Source: Vibrio sp. HB236076
GTDB lineage: Bacteria; Pseudomonadota; Gammaproteobacteria; Enterobacterales; Vibrionaceae
Reading direction: 5' to 3'
Assembly (NCBI RefSeq): GCF_040957575.1
Contig: NZ_CP162602.1
Location: 682,001-746,000 of the forward strand
DNA length: 64,000 nt
Below are positions 16,366 through 25,413 of this stretch, one piece after another (the stretch's first letter is position 1; each line of letters starts with the position of its first letter). Position numbers and translations under genes: made by a program. The notes beneath the pieces are model-generated. The model ran no database searches. It was not told where the DNA came from and saw nothing but the letters and a program-made list of their open reading frames with translations.

Positions 16366-17778
16366 ATGAAACCACACCACTCGTTTTGGTTTAAACAAGC
16401 CATCGAACAAGAATTTGGCTCTTTTGAACAAGTCACTTATAGCCAACTTACCGGCGAAAAACGCTGCGATATCGCGATTGTCGGCGGCGGGTATACTGGG
16501 TTATGGACGGCAATATTATTAAAACAACAACAGCCCGATAAAAAAATCACCCTGATTGAAAAATCGCTGTGCGGCAGTGGCGCCTCTGGTGCTAATGGCG
16601 GCTGTATGTTGACCTGGTCGACTAAGTATCCCACTTTAAAAAAATTGTATGGTCAACAACAAGCGAAATGGTTGGTCGAACAATCAGAGCAGGTCATTTA
16701 TGAGATTGAAGCCTTTTGTGAGGAGCAGGGGATAGATGCCCATTTGTACCGAAGTGGGGCTTACTACACGGCGACCAACTCGTCCCAAAAAGGGGGAATG
16801 GAGCCGATTGTGAATGAACTTTGCAAGCTGGGTATTAATCGTTGGCAGAAATGTGGTGAAGCGCTTACCAAACAATCTGGCTCAACGTGTCACCTAGAGG
16901 GGCATTACTCGCCAGCTGGCGGCAGTCTTCAACCGGCGTTGTTAGCGCGGGGACTACGCCGAGTGGCGATAAAAATGGGAGTGGACATTTATGAACACAG
17001 CCCGATGCACAAGCTTGATTACGGTCAACCGGCGACGATAACCACTGACAAAGGCAAGTTGGTTGCCGATCAGGTTGTGATTGCGCTTAATGCGTGGATG
17101 GTGGAACACTTTAAGGCTTTCAAACGCAGCATCGTTGTGGTGTCTTCTGATATGGCGATCACCAAGCCTATCCCATCACACCTGGAAAAGTTCGGGCCCA
17201 AAAAAGGCGCGGCAGTGGTGGATTCTCGCCTGTTTGTACACTACTACCGAGACACGCGAGATGGACGCTTGATGTTAGGCAAAGGCGGTAACCAGTTCTC
17301 CTTTGGCAACAAAGTCGATGCCATGTTTCACAAGCCGAGCCGTTATATTTCCCTGCTCAATCAGTCATTCCAAACCTTGTTTCCGGGATTGCAGCAATCC
17401 TCTTTTGATTATCATTGGACAGGTGGCTCTGACAGATCGGTGACCGGTTTGCCTTTTTTCGGTCGCCTCAATAACCAGAGTAACGTCTTTTATGGTTTGG
17501 GGTATTCCGGTAATGGGGTAGCCCAAACACGCATCGGTGGCAAAATTCTCTCCTCAATGGTTTTGGGCTTAGATAATCCGTGGTCACGCTGCGGGATGAC
17601 CAGCGGTCCGTTGGGGTACTTTCCACCAGAGCCATTTCGTTGGCTGGGCGCGATGCTGGTGCGCAACGCCGTGCGCCGAAAAGAAGCGGCAGAAGATCGC
17701 GAAAAAGCGCCACTTTGGCTTGATAAGCAGTTAGCCAAACTCGCTGGCCCAGCGGGGAAGGCCGATAAAATCCGTTAA
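16366..17778 (+). CDS. FAD-dependent amine oxidoreductase of the AEP locus (DAO family)
   Basis: 470 residues from ATG 16366; earlier TTG 16318 would overlap the operator-like palindrome. N-terminal dinucleotide fold IAIVGGGYTGLWTA with the GxGxxG pattern at 40-45, acidic Glu65 (LIEK), then SGASGANGG (71-79) and a C-terminal FYGLGYSGNGVAQT FAD loop: the D-amino-acid oxidase/glycine oxidase class. Recurrent FAD enzymes in AEP clusters (described as PbfC/PbfD) oxidise AEP or its N-methyl form. Here it would give a second, pyruvate-independent entry to phosphonoacetaldehyde or a demethylation step. Substrate is inferred from context only. Confidence 0.82.
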   Translation: MKPHHSFWFKQAIEQEFGSFEQVTYSQLTGEKRCDIAIVGGGYTGLWTAILLKQQQPDKKITLIEKSLCGSGASGANGGCMLTWSTKYPTLKKLYGQQQAKWLVEQSEQVIYEIEAFCEEQGIDAHLYRSGAYYTATNSSQKGGMEPIVNELCKLGINRWQKCGEALTKQSGSTCHLEGHYSPAGGSLQPALLARGLRRVAIKMGVDIYEHSPMHKLDYGQPATITTDKGKLVADQVVIALNAWMVEHFKAFKRSIVVVSSDMAITKPIPSHLEKFGPKKGAAVVDSRLFVHYYRDTRDGRLMLGKGGNQFSFGNKVDAMFHKPSRYISLLNQSFQTLFPGLQQSSFDYHWTGGSDRSVTGLPFFGRLNNQSNVFYGLGYSGNGVAQTRIGGKILSSMVLGLDNPWSRCGMTSGPLGYFPPEPFRWLGAMLVRNAVRRKEAAEDREKAPLWLDKQLAKLAGPAGKADKIR

Positions 17779-18055
17779 CACTTGGTTCTGTTATCGGTGG
17801 CGCTTTGCCCAAAGGCGGGCGTTGTTGGCCGGTATCAGACCTTGTTAATAGCCATAGTGCGACGTCGTCTTTCTAACGGGTAATACACCAGAGACGACGT
17901 TTGAACCCGACCTGGCAGTGCGATCTAAACAATGTCTTTATTGAAAACCACGACGTGCTGCCCAGGTTTTTACTATCACTTTTATTGATTGTGACAAGGT
18001 GAAAAAGCGATGTTACTTCGTTTGTCATTGGTCTGTAATGAGGGAAAGTTAAAAT

Positions 18056-18069
18056 CTGGAATATACCAT
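18056..18069. promoter_or_regulatory. Candidate AEP-regulon operator upstream of phnT
   Basis: CTGGAATATACCAT shares the TGGnAnATACCA core with the sites before phnS and phnW; it ends 14 bp before the phnT start. Suggests phnT-permease-phnR can be transcribed from its own regulated promoter. The 300-bp gap before it (17779-18083) otherwise holds only an imperfect inverted repeat with ACGTCGTCT arms (17862-17870, 17892-17900). Confidence 0.5.
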
Positions 18070-18083
18070 TTGGAGTGTGTGTT

Positions 18084-19190
18084 ATGTCAACCAATCAAGA
18101 TTACTTATTAGTCGACAACGTTGTTAAGAAATTTGGCTCATTCACGGCGTTAAATAAGATATCGTTAGCAATTGAAAAGGGTGAATTTATTTGTTTTCTT
18201 GGCCCTTCTGGCTGCGGTAAAACTACATTGCTACGTGCCATTGCCGGGTTGGATTTACCGACGTCGGGTGCGATTTTTCAAAGTGGATTCGAAACGACTT
18301 ATCTGCCACCAGAAAAACGCGATTTCGGGATTGTTTTTCAATCTTATGCGTTGTTTCCTAACTTGACGGTACAAGAGAACATTGCGGTTGGTCTGCAAAA
18401 CCAAGGCATGTCAAACAAAGAGGCATTCGACAAAGTGGCACTCTGGTTAGAAACCATCGGCCTACCAACCTCTGGAGAAAAATTTCCCAATCAACTGTCT
18501 GGTGGCCAACAACAGCGGGTGGCACTTGCACGAGCTTTGGCACTGTCACCGGGTCTATTACTCCTTGATGAGCCTTTGTCAGCCTTAGACGCAAAAGTTC
18601 GCGTTCACTTGCGTGATGAGATTTGTAAACTGCAACGCAAGCTTGGTATCACCACCATCATGGTGACTCATGATCAGGATGAAGCCTTGTCGATGGCAGA
18701 CCGAATTGTTGTCATGAATCATGGTGTTATCGAGCAAGTTGGCACGCCACAAGCCATCTATCAACAACCCAAGACGCGGTTTGTCGCCGAGTTTGTTGGC
18801 AACATGAATTTTATAGAGACCTCGGTCATCACCGATACTCAAGTGCGCATCGCCGACACTTTACTGCCAGCGCCAACACTGGTTAATCGTGAGATTCAAC
18901 GAGGTGATTGCTTCGACCTTGCCGTGCGTCCTGAACAGTTTCAATTCGTAGATAAAACCGAATACGCCTTGCCAGTCACCGTAAGGGCCTTGGAGTTTCA
19001 GGGGGCCTTTTATCGCGTTGATTGCGTATTGAAAAACGACAGTGTAGCGCGAACCATTGCGGTCAATGTACCGGCTAAAAGCGTCGACAAACTCAATATT
19101 AAACAGGGTGACACTCGTTTCCTGCAATTTTGTCAAGAAGGGTTATATGGTTACACCTTGTCTTCGGCTGACAAAGGCCTGGCGGCGTAG
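18084..19190 (+). CDS. phnT: 2-aminoethylphosphonate ABC transporter ATP-binding protein
   Basis: Energises AEP import. 368 residues from ATG 18084, with TGGAG eight bases upstream; the open frame begins at a GTG nine bases earlier. Walker A GPSGCGKTT at 40-48, Q-loop VFQSYALFPN, signature LSGGQQQRVALARAL near 138, Walker B LLLLDEPLSALD, H-loop MVTHDQDEA, then a C-terminal TOBE-like domain (about 240-360). Same class as iron and polyamine importer ATPases. Eight bases before the permease gene. Confidence 0.92.
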   Translation: MSTNQDYLLVDNVVKKFGSFTALNKISLAIEKGEFICFLGPSGCGKTTLLRAIAGLDLPTSGAIFQSGFETTYLPPEKRDFGIVFQSYALFPNLTVQENIAVGLQNQGMSNKEAFDKVALWLETIGLPTSGEKFPNQLSGGQQQRVALARALALSPGLLLLDEPLSALDAKVRVHLRDEICKLQRKLGITTIMVTHDQDEALSMADRIVVMNHGVIEQVGTPQAIYQQPKTRFVAEFVGNMNFIETSVITDTQVRIADTLLPAPTLVNREIQRGDCFDLAVRPEQFQFVDKTEYALPVTVRALEFQGAFYRVDCVLKNDSVARTIAVNVPAKSVDKLNIKQGDTRFLQFCQEGLYGYTLSSADKGLAA

Positions 19191-19198
19191 AGGTAGAT

Positions 19199-20917
19199 AT
19201 GGATTCAATGACATTGAAGATAAATCGTCAACAGACCAAAGGCAAAGCCTGGATTGGGCCAATGAGCCGTGACAAACTGGTGTTGTTGGGGTTACTGACC
19301 GCCTTGTCGGCAATGATGATGGTATTTATTGTCATGCCACTTTGGGCGATGCTGGCGAAGAGCGTTGAAAATAGCCAAGGTGAGTTCGTCGGTTTGGCCA
19401 ACTTTGCGGCGTATTTGTCGTCGTCGAGTTTGTGGGCGTCGGTAGGCAATACCTTTATTCTCGGCGGGATGGTGACTGCGATAGTGGGCGTGATGGCGTT
19501 TGGTTATGCGTATGCACTTACCCGTTCCTGTATGCCGTTTAAAGGTGTTTTTCAAATTTTGGGTACAGCCCCGATCCTCGCTCCCTCTTTGTTACCGGCG
19601 ATCAGTCTTATTTTTCTCTTTGGTAATCAAGGTATTGCTAAGGAGATGTTACTTGGAAAGTCGGTTTATGGTGTGATTGGAATCTCAATGGGGTTGATCT
19701 TTTGGACTTTTCCTCATGCCTTGATGATTTTGACGACCTCGCTGCGCACCTCGGATGCGCGTTTATACGAAGCGGCACGTGCTTTGAAAACCTCACCCCT
19801 AAAAACCTTCTTTATGGTCACCCTACCTGCAGCGAAATACGGCTTGATCAGTACGCTGATCGTTGTGTTTACGTTGGTGATCACCGATTTTGGTGTGCCG
19901 AAAGTGATCGGTGGCAGTTACAATGTCCTGGCGACTGATATTTTTAAGCAAGTGGTTGGCCAACAAAACTTTGCCATGGGCGCCGTGGCCAGTATCATGC
20001 TTTTGTTTCCTGCGGTGTTGGCATTTGGGGCCGATCGCTGGGTGCAGAAAAAACAAAAGAGCTTATTTGATAGTCGTTCGGTACCGTATCAGCCTGAGCC
20101 AAATAAAGCCCGTGATGGGATTTGTTTTCTCTATTGCACGCTAATTTCCGTTGCCATTGTTGTGGTGCTGAGTATGGCGGTATATGGCTCGCTCGTGACG
20201 TTTTGGCCATGGAATCAAGCGCTGACACTTAATAACTATCGCTTTTCTGAAATGAGTACCTATGGCTGGAGCCCCTTTTTTAACTCCCTCACCTTGGCGG
20301 GGTGGACGGCGGTGATCGGTACGGCGGTGATCTTCGTTGGCGCTTATTGTATCGAGAAAGGCCGGTCGTTTGCGGTGATTCGCCACGCGTTGCAAATCTT
20401 AAGTGTTGTCCCTATGGCGGTGCCTGGCATGGTATTAGGTTTGGGGTATATTTTTTACTTTAACGATGTCAATAATCCTTTGAATCTGCTCTATGGCACC
20501 ATGGCATTTTTGGTGATTAATACCATAGTGCATTATTACACCGTCGGTCACATGACCGCTTTGACGGTGCTTAAGCAACTGCCCGCCGAGATCGAAGCCA
20601 CTGCGGCATCGGTGAAAATGCCGCAGTATAAATTGTTTTTTAAAGTGACTTTACCCGTGTGTTTACCGGCCATATTGGACATGGCGACCTATTTGTTTGT
20701 TAATGCATTAACCACCACTTCTGCGGTAGTATTTCTTTACTCAACCGATACGATTCTGGCGTCGGTGTCCATTTTAAATATGGACGATGCTGGCCAAACC
20801 GGGGCGGCAGCGGCAATGGCGGTGATGATTATGTTCGCAGCTGCCATGTCGAAAGTCGCTCAAATGATATTAGGGCAATGGTTAGAAAATCGCACACAAG
20901 CTTGGCGTAAAAGATAA
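19199..20917 (+). CDS. Fused two-domain ABC permease for 2-aminoethylphosphonate (PhnU-PhnV type)
   Basis: 572 residues with about twelve membrane segments: two homologous permease domains in one chain, like FbpB-type permeases. Each half has an EAA loop (YEAARALKTSPLKTFFMVTLPAA near 190; EIEATAASVKMPQYKLFFKVTLPVC near 465). Salmonella encodes separate PhnU and PhnV; the fusion replaces both. Ribosome-binding site GAGGTAGAT before ATG 19199. Lies between phnT and phnR. Confidence 0.9.
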   Translation: MDSMTLKINRQQTKGKAWIGPMSRDKLVLLGLLTALSAMMMVFIVMPLWAMLAKSVENSQGEFVGLANFAAYLSSSSLWASVGNTFILGGMVTAIVGVMAFGYAYALTRSCMPFKGVFQILGTAPILAPSLLPAISLIFLFGNQGIAKEMLLGKSVYGVIGISMGLIFWTFPHALMILTTSLRTSDARLYEAARALKTSPLKTFFMVTLPAAKYGLISTLIVVFTLVITDFGVPKVIGGSYNVLATDIFKQVVGQQNFAMGAVASIMLLFPAVLAFGADRWVQKKQKSLFDSRSVPYQPEPNKARDGICFLYCTLISVAIVVVLSMAVYGSLVTFWPWNQALTLNNYRFSEMSTYGWSPFFNSLTLAGWTAVIGTAVIFVGAYCIEKGRSFAVIRHALQILSVVPMAVPGMVLGLGYIFYFNDVNNPLNLLYGTMAFLVINTIVHYYTVGHMTALTVLKQLPAEIEATAASVKMPQYKLFFKVTLPVCLPAILDMATYLFVNALTTTSAVVFLYSTDTILASVSILNMDDAGQTGAAAAMAVMIMFAAAMSKVAQMILGQWLENRTQAWRKR

Positions 20918-20927
20918 GGACACGCAG

Positions 20928-21632
20928 TTGCAATACGTAAAAATTAAAGATTCGATTGTTGAACAAATTGAAGCGGGCATGTTGACGCCGCGTAAAAAAT
21001 TACCCGCAGAGCGCAAGTTGGCAGAGTCGTTTGATACTACCCGCGTTACTTTGCGTGAAGCTTTGTCATTGTTAGAAGCGGAAGGTCGGATTTATCGCGA
21101 AGATCGCCGAGGTTGGTTTATCTCTCCTGAGCCTTTGCGTTACGACCCAACCCAAACGCTCAACTTTTCCAATATGGCCAAAGCGCAAAATCGTGTGCCC
21201 AACACGGAGGTGGTGGCGGCAAAAGGGGTGTTAGCCAATAAACAAGCTGCCAATTTATTGAAGTTACAGCCTTTCTCAAATGTGTATCAAGTTGATAGAG
21301 TGCGCTATCTCGATGGTCGTCCGGTGGTATACGTGACCAACTTTATCCGGCCGGAGCTATTTGCCAATCTGCTTGAACACGATTTATCGAACTCACTGAC
21401 GGATATCTATCGCGAGCACTATGGGGTTTGCTATCAAAAAATTCACTATCGGATTTCAAACAACATCTTGTTAGGTGAACGGGCACAGGCACTGCGTGCG
21501 ACATCCGGAACACCGGCCATCGTGGTTGAGCGCATTAACTACGACCAACGAGGTGAGTTGATTGACTGCGACATAGAGTATTGGCGAAATGATGCCATTA
21601 GCATTGAATCGGTGGCGGAGATCAAGCGTTAG
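20928..21632 (+). CDS. phnR: GntR/HutC-family regulator of AEP genes
   Basis: 234 residues: GntR winged helix (IVEQIEAGMLTPRKKLPAER, then TTRVTLREALSLLEAEG, to about 70) and a UTRA ligand-binding domain (about 95-230). The start is TTG 20928, with AAGGA seven bases upstream; no ATG is suitably placed. Last gene of the phn plus-strand operon. Expected to bind an AEP-related ligand and the TTGGTAnnTACCAA elements; this pairing is inferred, not shown. Confidence 0.88.
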   Translation: MQYVKIKDSIVEQIEAGMLTPRKKLPAERKLAESFDTTRVTLREALSLLEAEGRIYREDRRGWFISPEPLRYDPTQTLNFSNMAKAQNRVPNTEVVAAKGVLANKQAANLLKLQPFSNVYQVDRVRYLDGRPVVYVTNFIRPELFANLLEHDLSNSLTDIYREHYGVCYQKIHYRISNNILLGERAQALRATSGTPAIVVERINYDQRGELIDCDIEYWRNDAISIESVAEIKR

Positions 21633-21700
21633 GTGATGTCTCACCCTTCACAAAAATACGCGGTGAGAATACAGCGTTTGCGGGGGTGTCAACCTAATCA

Positions 21701-21742
21701 AACCTTGTCTTCTAGAGGGCGAAGAAGACAAGGTTATTTTTA
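21701..21742 (+). terminator. Rho-independent terminator of the phn operon
   Basis: Perfect 12-bp arms AACCTTGTCTTC / GAAGACAAGGTT (21701-21712, 21724-21735), 11-base loop, followed by ATTTTTAT. Lies between phnR and the convergent TIGR02647 gene. Confidence 0.85.
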
Positions 21743-21757
21743 TGGCGATGATGGTGA

Positions 21758-21991
21758 TCAAGCCTGCAACACATCTAAGATCTTTTCGGCGTACTCAGCC
21801 ATTTCAATCCCTTCATCCGTCAAGTAACCACCGTCGGGCTGAGTGCACAATTTCTTCTCATACAAACGGGCCGCGGCGTCTTGCATTTGCGGTGACGCGT
21901 CTTTGTGGACTTTGACACCGGTGGCGGTACTGCTTAAATTGAATTGGAGTAGTAGGTTGAGCTCGGCAATGTGATTCTCTGAATATTTCAT
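21758..21991 (-). CDS. TIGR02647 family protein
   Basis: 77 residues, start ATG after AAGGAATAACG. Contains LNLLLQFNLSSTATGVKVHKDA, then ARLYEKKLCTQPDGGYLTDEG, the pattern of the TIGR02647 family found in marine gammaproteobacteria and pseudomonads; those are often described as small winged-helix, possibly DNA-binding, proteins. No biochemical function known. Monocistronic and convergent with the phn operon. Confidence 0.78.
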   Translation of the reverse strand: MKYSENHIAELNLLLQFNLSSTATGVKVHKDASPQMQDAAARLYEKKLCTQPDGGYLTDEGIEMAEYAEKILDVLQA

Positions 21992-22234
21992 CGTTATTCC
22001 TTATTATTTTTATTTAAATATTGTTTTTGTTTAAAGCTAGTCGGAAAAACGCATTTGGGCAATAGCCGCTGTTGATAAGTGTTAAGTATAAATGAGTATC
22101 TTTAAATACCTTGATCCCGTTCGTTTTCTATTCGATGGCCATTTGAAGGTAAACACTCATCGCGTGGTCGGGCCGGTGACACCATGTCCGTTGCTTGACT
22201 TTCGAACTGTGCCTAGTGTTGCGTTTTAGGTTAT

Positions 22235-22254
22235 GCATCGATATCTATCGATGC
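22235..22254. promoter_or_regulatory. Inverted repeat upstream of the P-loop kinase gene
   Basis: GCATCGAT-ATCT-ATCGATGC, perfect eight-base arms, about 84 bp before the kinase start. Possible operator. The rest of the gap 21992-22337 is AT-rich promoter-like sequence with nothing else recognisable. Confidence 0.4.
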
Positions 22255-22337
22255 TAAATTGTGTGAAGTGACAAAGCGCGCGGCGAAAAAACGCTGACGG
22301 CAATAAAATGCTATGGAAGGCCATACACGGAGGCAAG

Positions 22338-22844
22338 ATGAAAAATCAGGGAACCTTGTTCTTTTTCTGCGGCAAGATGGGAGCCGGTAAATCGACGCAT
22401 TCCAAGGTGGTTGCGGCAGAAAAGAAGGCCGTGTTAATTTCTGAAGACGATTGGTTGTCCGCTCATTATCCATCTCAAATCAACACGTTTGACGATTACA
22501 TTCGCTATTCAAATCTCATTAAGCCTTTTGTTAAAAGCCATGTACAAAACTTACTCAATCTTGGTGTGGACGTGGTGATGGACTTTCCCGCAAATACGAC
22601 CAAGCAAAGAGCCTGGTTTATCGCGTTGTGCCGCGAGATCCGCTGTGAACATCTGCTTTGGCATCTCGACTTAACCGATGAGCAATGCCTATCTCAGTTG
22701 GCAAAACGTCGCGTGGAAGAGCCAGAGCGAGCTGCATTTGACACAGTAGAAGTATTTCATCATGTCACTCAGTATTTTGAGGCGCCCACGGCGAGTGAAG
22801 CGCTTAATTGGCAGGTGTGGCCGCGTTTAGCCAACAACCATTAA
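22338..22844 (+). CDS. P-loop kinase-like protein (AAA_33 / zeta-toxin-like fold)
   Basis: 168 residues from ATG 22338, chosen because GGAGGCAAG precedes it; ten upstream codons are unlikely to be used. Walker A GKMGAGKST at about 12-20, then SEDDW near 38-42 (typical of small-molecule phosphotransferases) and VDVVMDFPANT around 80-90 as Walker-B-like strand; RRVEEPER resembles a lid. Similar proteins phosphorylate small molecules such as antibiotics or nucleosides, but the substrate is unknown. Not part of an operon. Confidence 0.75.
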   Translation: MKNQGTLFFFCGKMGAGKSTHSKVVAAEKKAVLISEDDWLSAHYPSQINTFDDYIRYSNLIKPFVKSHVQNLLNLGVDVVMDFPANTTKQRAWFIALCREIRCEHLLWHLDLTDEQCLSQLAKRRVEEPERAAFDTVEVFHHVTQYFEAPTASEALNWQVWPRLANNH

Positions 22845-23092
22845 TGTGTTGATAGGCGACGGGAATGCATTGGCTCACAGTATGGCGAGTAGGGGGAAGC
22901 TATTTCGTGCACCACAGTCTGAAATTCATCACCACGCTCAATACTGTGCGCATTTTCTGAGTTTCCTTTGGTGATCAGTTTCTGAATATCTTTGATTCGT
23001 TTAAGAAGTTGTTCAAACTATTCAGCTGTTAGTTTGGTTGAGTTGACAATATCACCGCTGATCACGGCAATCGGTTTAGAGGTTGGTCCCAC
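22841..23092 (-). pseudogene. SatD-like gene interrupted by an amber codon and truncated
   Basis: On the minus strand a GTG at 23092 with AAGGAG upstream opens a frame reading KPIAVISGDIVNSTKLTAE, the signature start of SatD-family/cyclase-like proteins. TAG at 23020-23018 interrupts it, after which the same frame continues as FEQLLKRIKDIQKLITKGN and HSIERGDEFQTVVHEIA before ending at TAA 22843. The family is about 200 residues or more, so the C-terminal part is missing too. One nonsense change plus truncation implies fairly recent decay. Confidence 0.75.
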
Positions 23093-23121
23093 ATTAAAAC
23101 TCCTTCTTTCATGTCAATCAA

Positions 23122-23171
23122 ATTTAGCCATTTATGGCTAATCGTTAGCAATTCGCTATAAATGGCTAAAT
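23122..23171 (-). promoter_or_regulatory. Inverted-repeat operator candidate upstream of the SatD-like remnant
   Basis: Perfect 13-base arms ATTTAGCCATTTA / TAAATGGCTAAAT (23122-23134, 23159-23171). Inside them are further TAGC/GCTA half-sites, giving an array of TTAGCnA-type elements over 50 bp. Located 30 bp upstream of the GTG start, so it was probably this gene's operator. Confidence 0.55.
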
Positions 23172-23276
23172 GATGGTGAAAGTTTGCCTTAGCTTAGCAA
23201 ACGAGTCGGCGCCTTTATTTCCAATGTGCTAAAGACGCTTTTTGCCCGTGAGCGCCGAGCGCAAATCAATAAGAGA

Positions 23277-24176
23277 CTATGGCGCCAACAAGGCTTTGAT
23301 CGTCGGCATGGCCGCTTGAGTCGCTTGGTATCCCGCTTCAATCGCGCGCCGTTTCTCATCAAATGCGCCACTGCTGCTGGGTTCAAAACGAGGAGCGATC
23401 ACCACATCGGCACTGTTTAACTCTGCTTGAGACAAACGACAACTTTGCATTCTAAAAACGGCAAGGGTGATTTTGCTGGCGCTGATTTCTGGTGTGGGTT
23501 GGTTGTGACAGTAAATATCAACGGCAATGACTTTTTTAGCCCCTAAGGCTCTTGCACTGTACACTGGCACGACACTGAATATACCGCCATCGACGAGAAG
23601 ATCACCTTGGTGTTGCACAGGAACAAAGGCGCCTGGGATGGTTGATGATGTTTGTACCGCGTGACCTGGGTTACCAGAGCGAATCATCATGGTCGTTTGG
23701 GTGGTTAAATTGGTCGCGGTGACGGCCACCGGAATGGGCATGGCATTGAGGTCTTGATAGTCAACTTGAGAGTTAATCCACTCAGATAACCGCTTACCGT
23801 TGATTAGCCCTTTTGAAGACACCACAAAATCGGCAATATCAGACACGCCGATGTCATCAATGACCTTTTCCATGCTATTGAGGCTCATACCGGAGGCGTA
23901 GAGAATGGCGGCGATCGAACCTGCGGAAGTGCCGCTGACCACATCTGGCTTTATACCCTGCTCTTCAAGGGCTTTGAGCACACCTAAATGCATGAATCCT
24001 CGGACACCGCCGCCGCCAAAGGCCAAGCCCAGTTCATGGTCGCTGCGCATTGGCGTTGGGGTGGTATTGAGCTCGTTATATCGATTGGGTGACGAGCAGG
24101 CCACTAGGAATCCCAACCCCAAAAAAATGAGCGAGGACTTTAATGCTGTTATTTTACCAAGCGCTTTTATCTTCAT
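23277..24176 (-). CDS. Patatin-like phospholipase lipoprotein
   Basis: 299 residues from ATG 24176. Lipoprotein signal with lipobox LVACSS near residue 27, so likely membrane anchored. Patatin catalytic dyad and oxyanion hole are present: GGGGVRGFMHLGVL, GTSAGS (nucleophile serine) and DGGIFSVVPV (aspartate). Short for a RssA-like protein plus lipobox, which is the best comparison. Expected lipid acyl hydrolase of the envelope; substrate unknown. Monocistronic, divergent from the AraC gene. Confidence 0.9.
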   Translation of the reverse strand: MKIKALGKITALKSSLIFLGLGFLVACSSPNRYNELNTTPTPMRSDHELGLAFGGGGVRGFMHLGVLKALEEQGIKPDVVSGTSAGSIAAILYASGMSLNSMEKVIDDIGVSDIADFVVSSKGLINGKRLSEWINSQVDYQDLNAMPIPVAVTATNLTTQTTMMIRSGNPGHAVQTSSTIPGAFVPVQHQGDLLVDGGIFSVVPVYSARALGAKKVIAVDIYCHNQPTPEISASKITLAVFRMQSCRLSQAELNSADVVIAPRFEPSSSGAFDEKRRAIEAGYQATQAAMPTIKALLAP

Positions 24177-24380
24177 CGTAACCACATCCTCATAGTCACA
24201 GTATCCTCACCGTAATCTTCGCGTACTTGTTGAGCGCATTGCTCGTGTATCATGGGATTTGCACGCGACACTGAGTGAGAGTATGGTGGAAAGAAATTTA
24301 CTATAGATGTCATTAGTTGGTATAAGAAGACCAATTAGTCTCTAAAAATTGCCTATTTGTATTGTTTGTATCATTTGAGT

Positions 24381-25277
24381 ATGCCAATGAAAAAGAGAAT
24401 AAAACACCTCGTAGAGCGCCTAATCACTGATGACGGTATGTTTGAAACCGGCATCAAAGGCGTCAGTTTGTTTAGGGTGACCCACGCAATACCCTGTGCA
24501 CCTGCGGTCTATGAACCCGCTGTGGTGGTGATATTAAATGGCAAGAAGGAAGCGATTCTCGATGGGGAACACTACCTTTACGACAACCGTCAGTATATGT
24601 GTTGCACGATATCGCTTCCGGTTGAAGCAGGGACGCCGCAAGCCTCACCAGACGATCCTTTGCTCGGCGTGTATATTTCTTTAGATACCCAAGTGATGAC
24701 CGAACTGGCGATTGAGATGGAAAGTACGGCTGGTGCGCTGAAACGACCGAAAAGCGGTTCCCAGCCGCCAGGCATGGCATTGGCGAACTGGGACGACACG
24801 TTTTCCGATGCGCTATTAAGGCTACTTCAATTGTGTGAGATGCCTGCCGATGCTGCAATTCTGGGCAAAAGCCGCTTGCGTGAATTCTATTACGCGATAT
24901 TAAAAGGCGATGCCGGAATGAGTGCAAGAAGGGCATTTGGCATTGGTAATGAAATTGCTAAGTCAATTGAATATCTATCACTTAACCTAAACAACCATGT
25001 CACGATCGATGATCTTGCGTCTTTGGTAGGCATGAGCCGTGCGGTGTTTCATCGTAAGTTCAAACAAGCGACTCGAATGTCGCCGATTCAGTTTATGAAG
25101 TCGATGCGCTTAAACCAAGCCGCGATGAAGATCGCCTCCGGGATGACGGTTAACCAAGCGGCAATGGCGGTCGGATACCTCAGTTCTTCTCAGTTTAGTC
25201 GTGAGTTTAAACGCATGTATGGCCAATCGCCGAAACAATGGAGTCAATCAAAGGGCGAAGTTGAACGCATTGCGTAA
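24381..25277 (+). CDS. AraC family transcriptional regulator
   Basis: About 298 residues from ATG 24381 (an ATG six bases later is also possible). N-terminal AraC_N-type cupin-like domain (PCAPAVYEPAVVVILNGKKEAIL) followed by two helix-turn-helix motifs in the last 100 residues (IDDLASLVGMSRAVFHRKFK and VNQAAMAVGYLSSSQFSREF). Such YqhC-like regulators often sit next to oxidoreductases; the SDR gene 0.9 kb downstream is a likely target. Confidence 0.9.
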   Translation: MPMKKRIKHLVERLITDDGMFETGIKGVSLFRVTHAIPCAPAVYEPAVVVILNGKKEAILDGEHYLYDNRQYMCCTISLPVEAGTPQASPDDPLLGVYISLDTQVMTELAIEMESTAGALKRPKSGSQPPGMALANWDDTFSDALLRLLQLCEMPADAAILGKSRLREFYYAILKGDAGMSARRAFGIGNEIAKSIEYLSLNLNNHVTIDDLASLVGMSRAVFHRKFKQATRMSPIQFMKSMRLNQAAMKIASGMTVNQAAMAVGYLSSSQFSREFKRMYGQSPKQWSQSKGEVERIA

Positions 25278-25413
25278 CGCGTACACGCTTTGTCTTTTCT
25301 GATCTTAAAATACAAAGATGATACAAATGGGCAATTTTTAGAGAGTATTTCGCCTAGTTTGACATCAAGTTGATAGCTATAGTGCTCGCATCAGGTTAAC
25401 TAAAGGGTTATTC

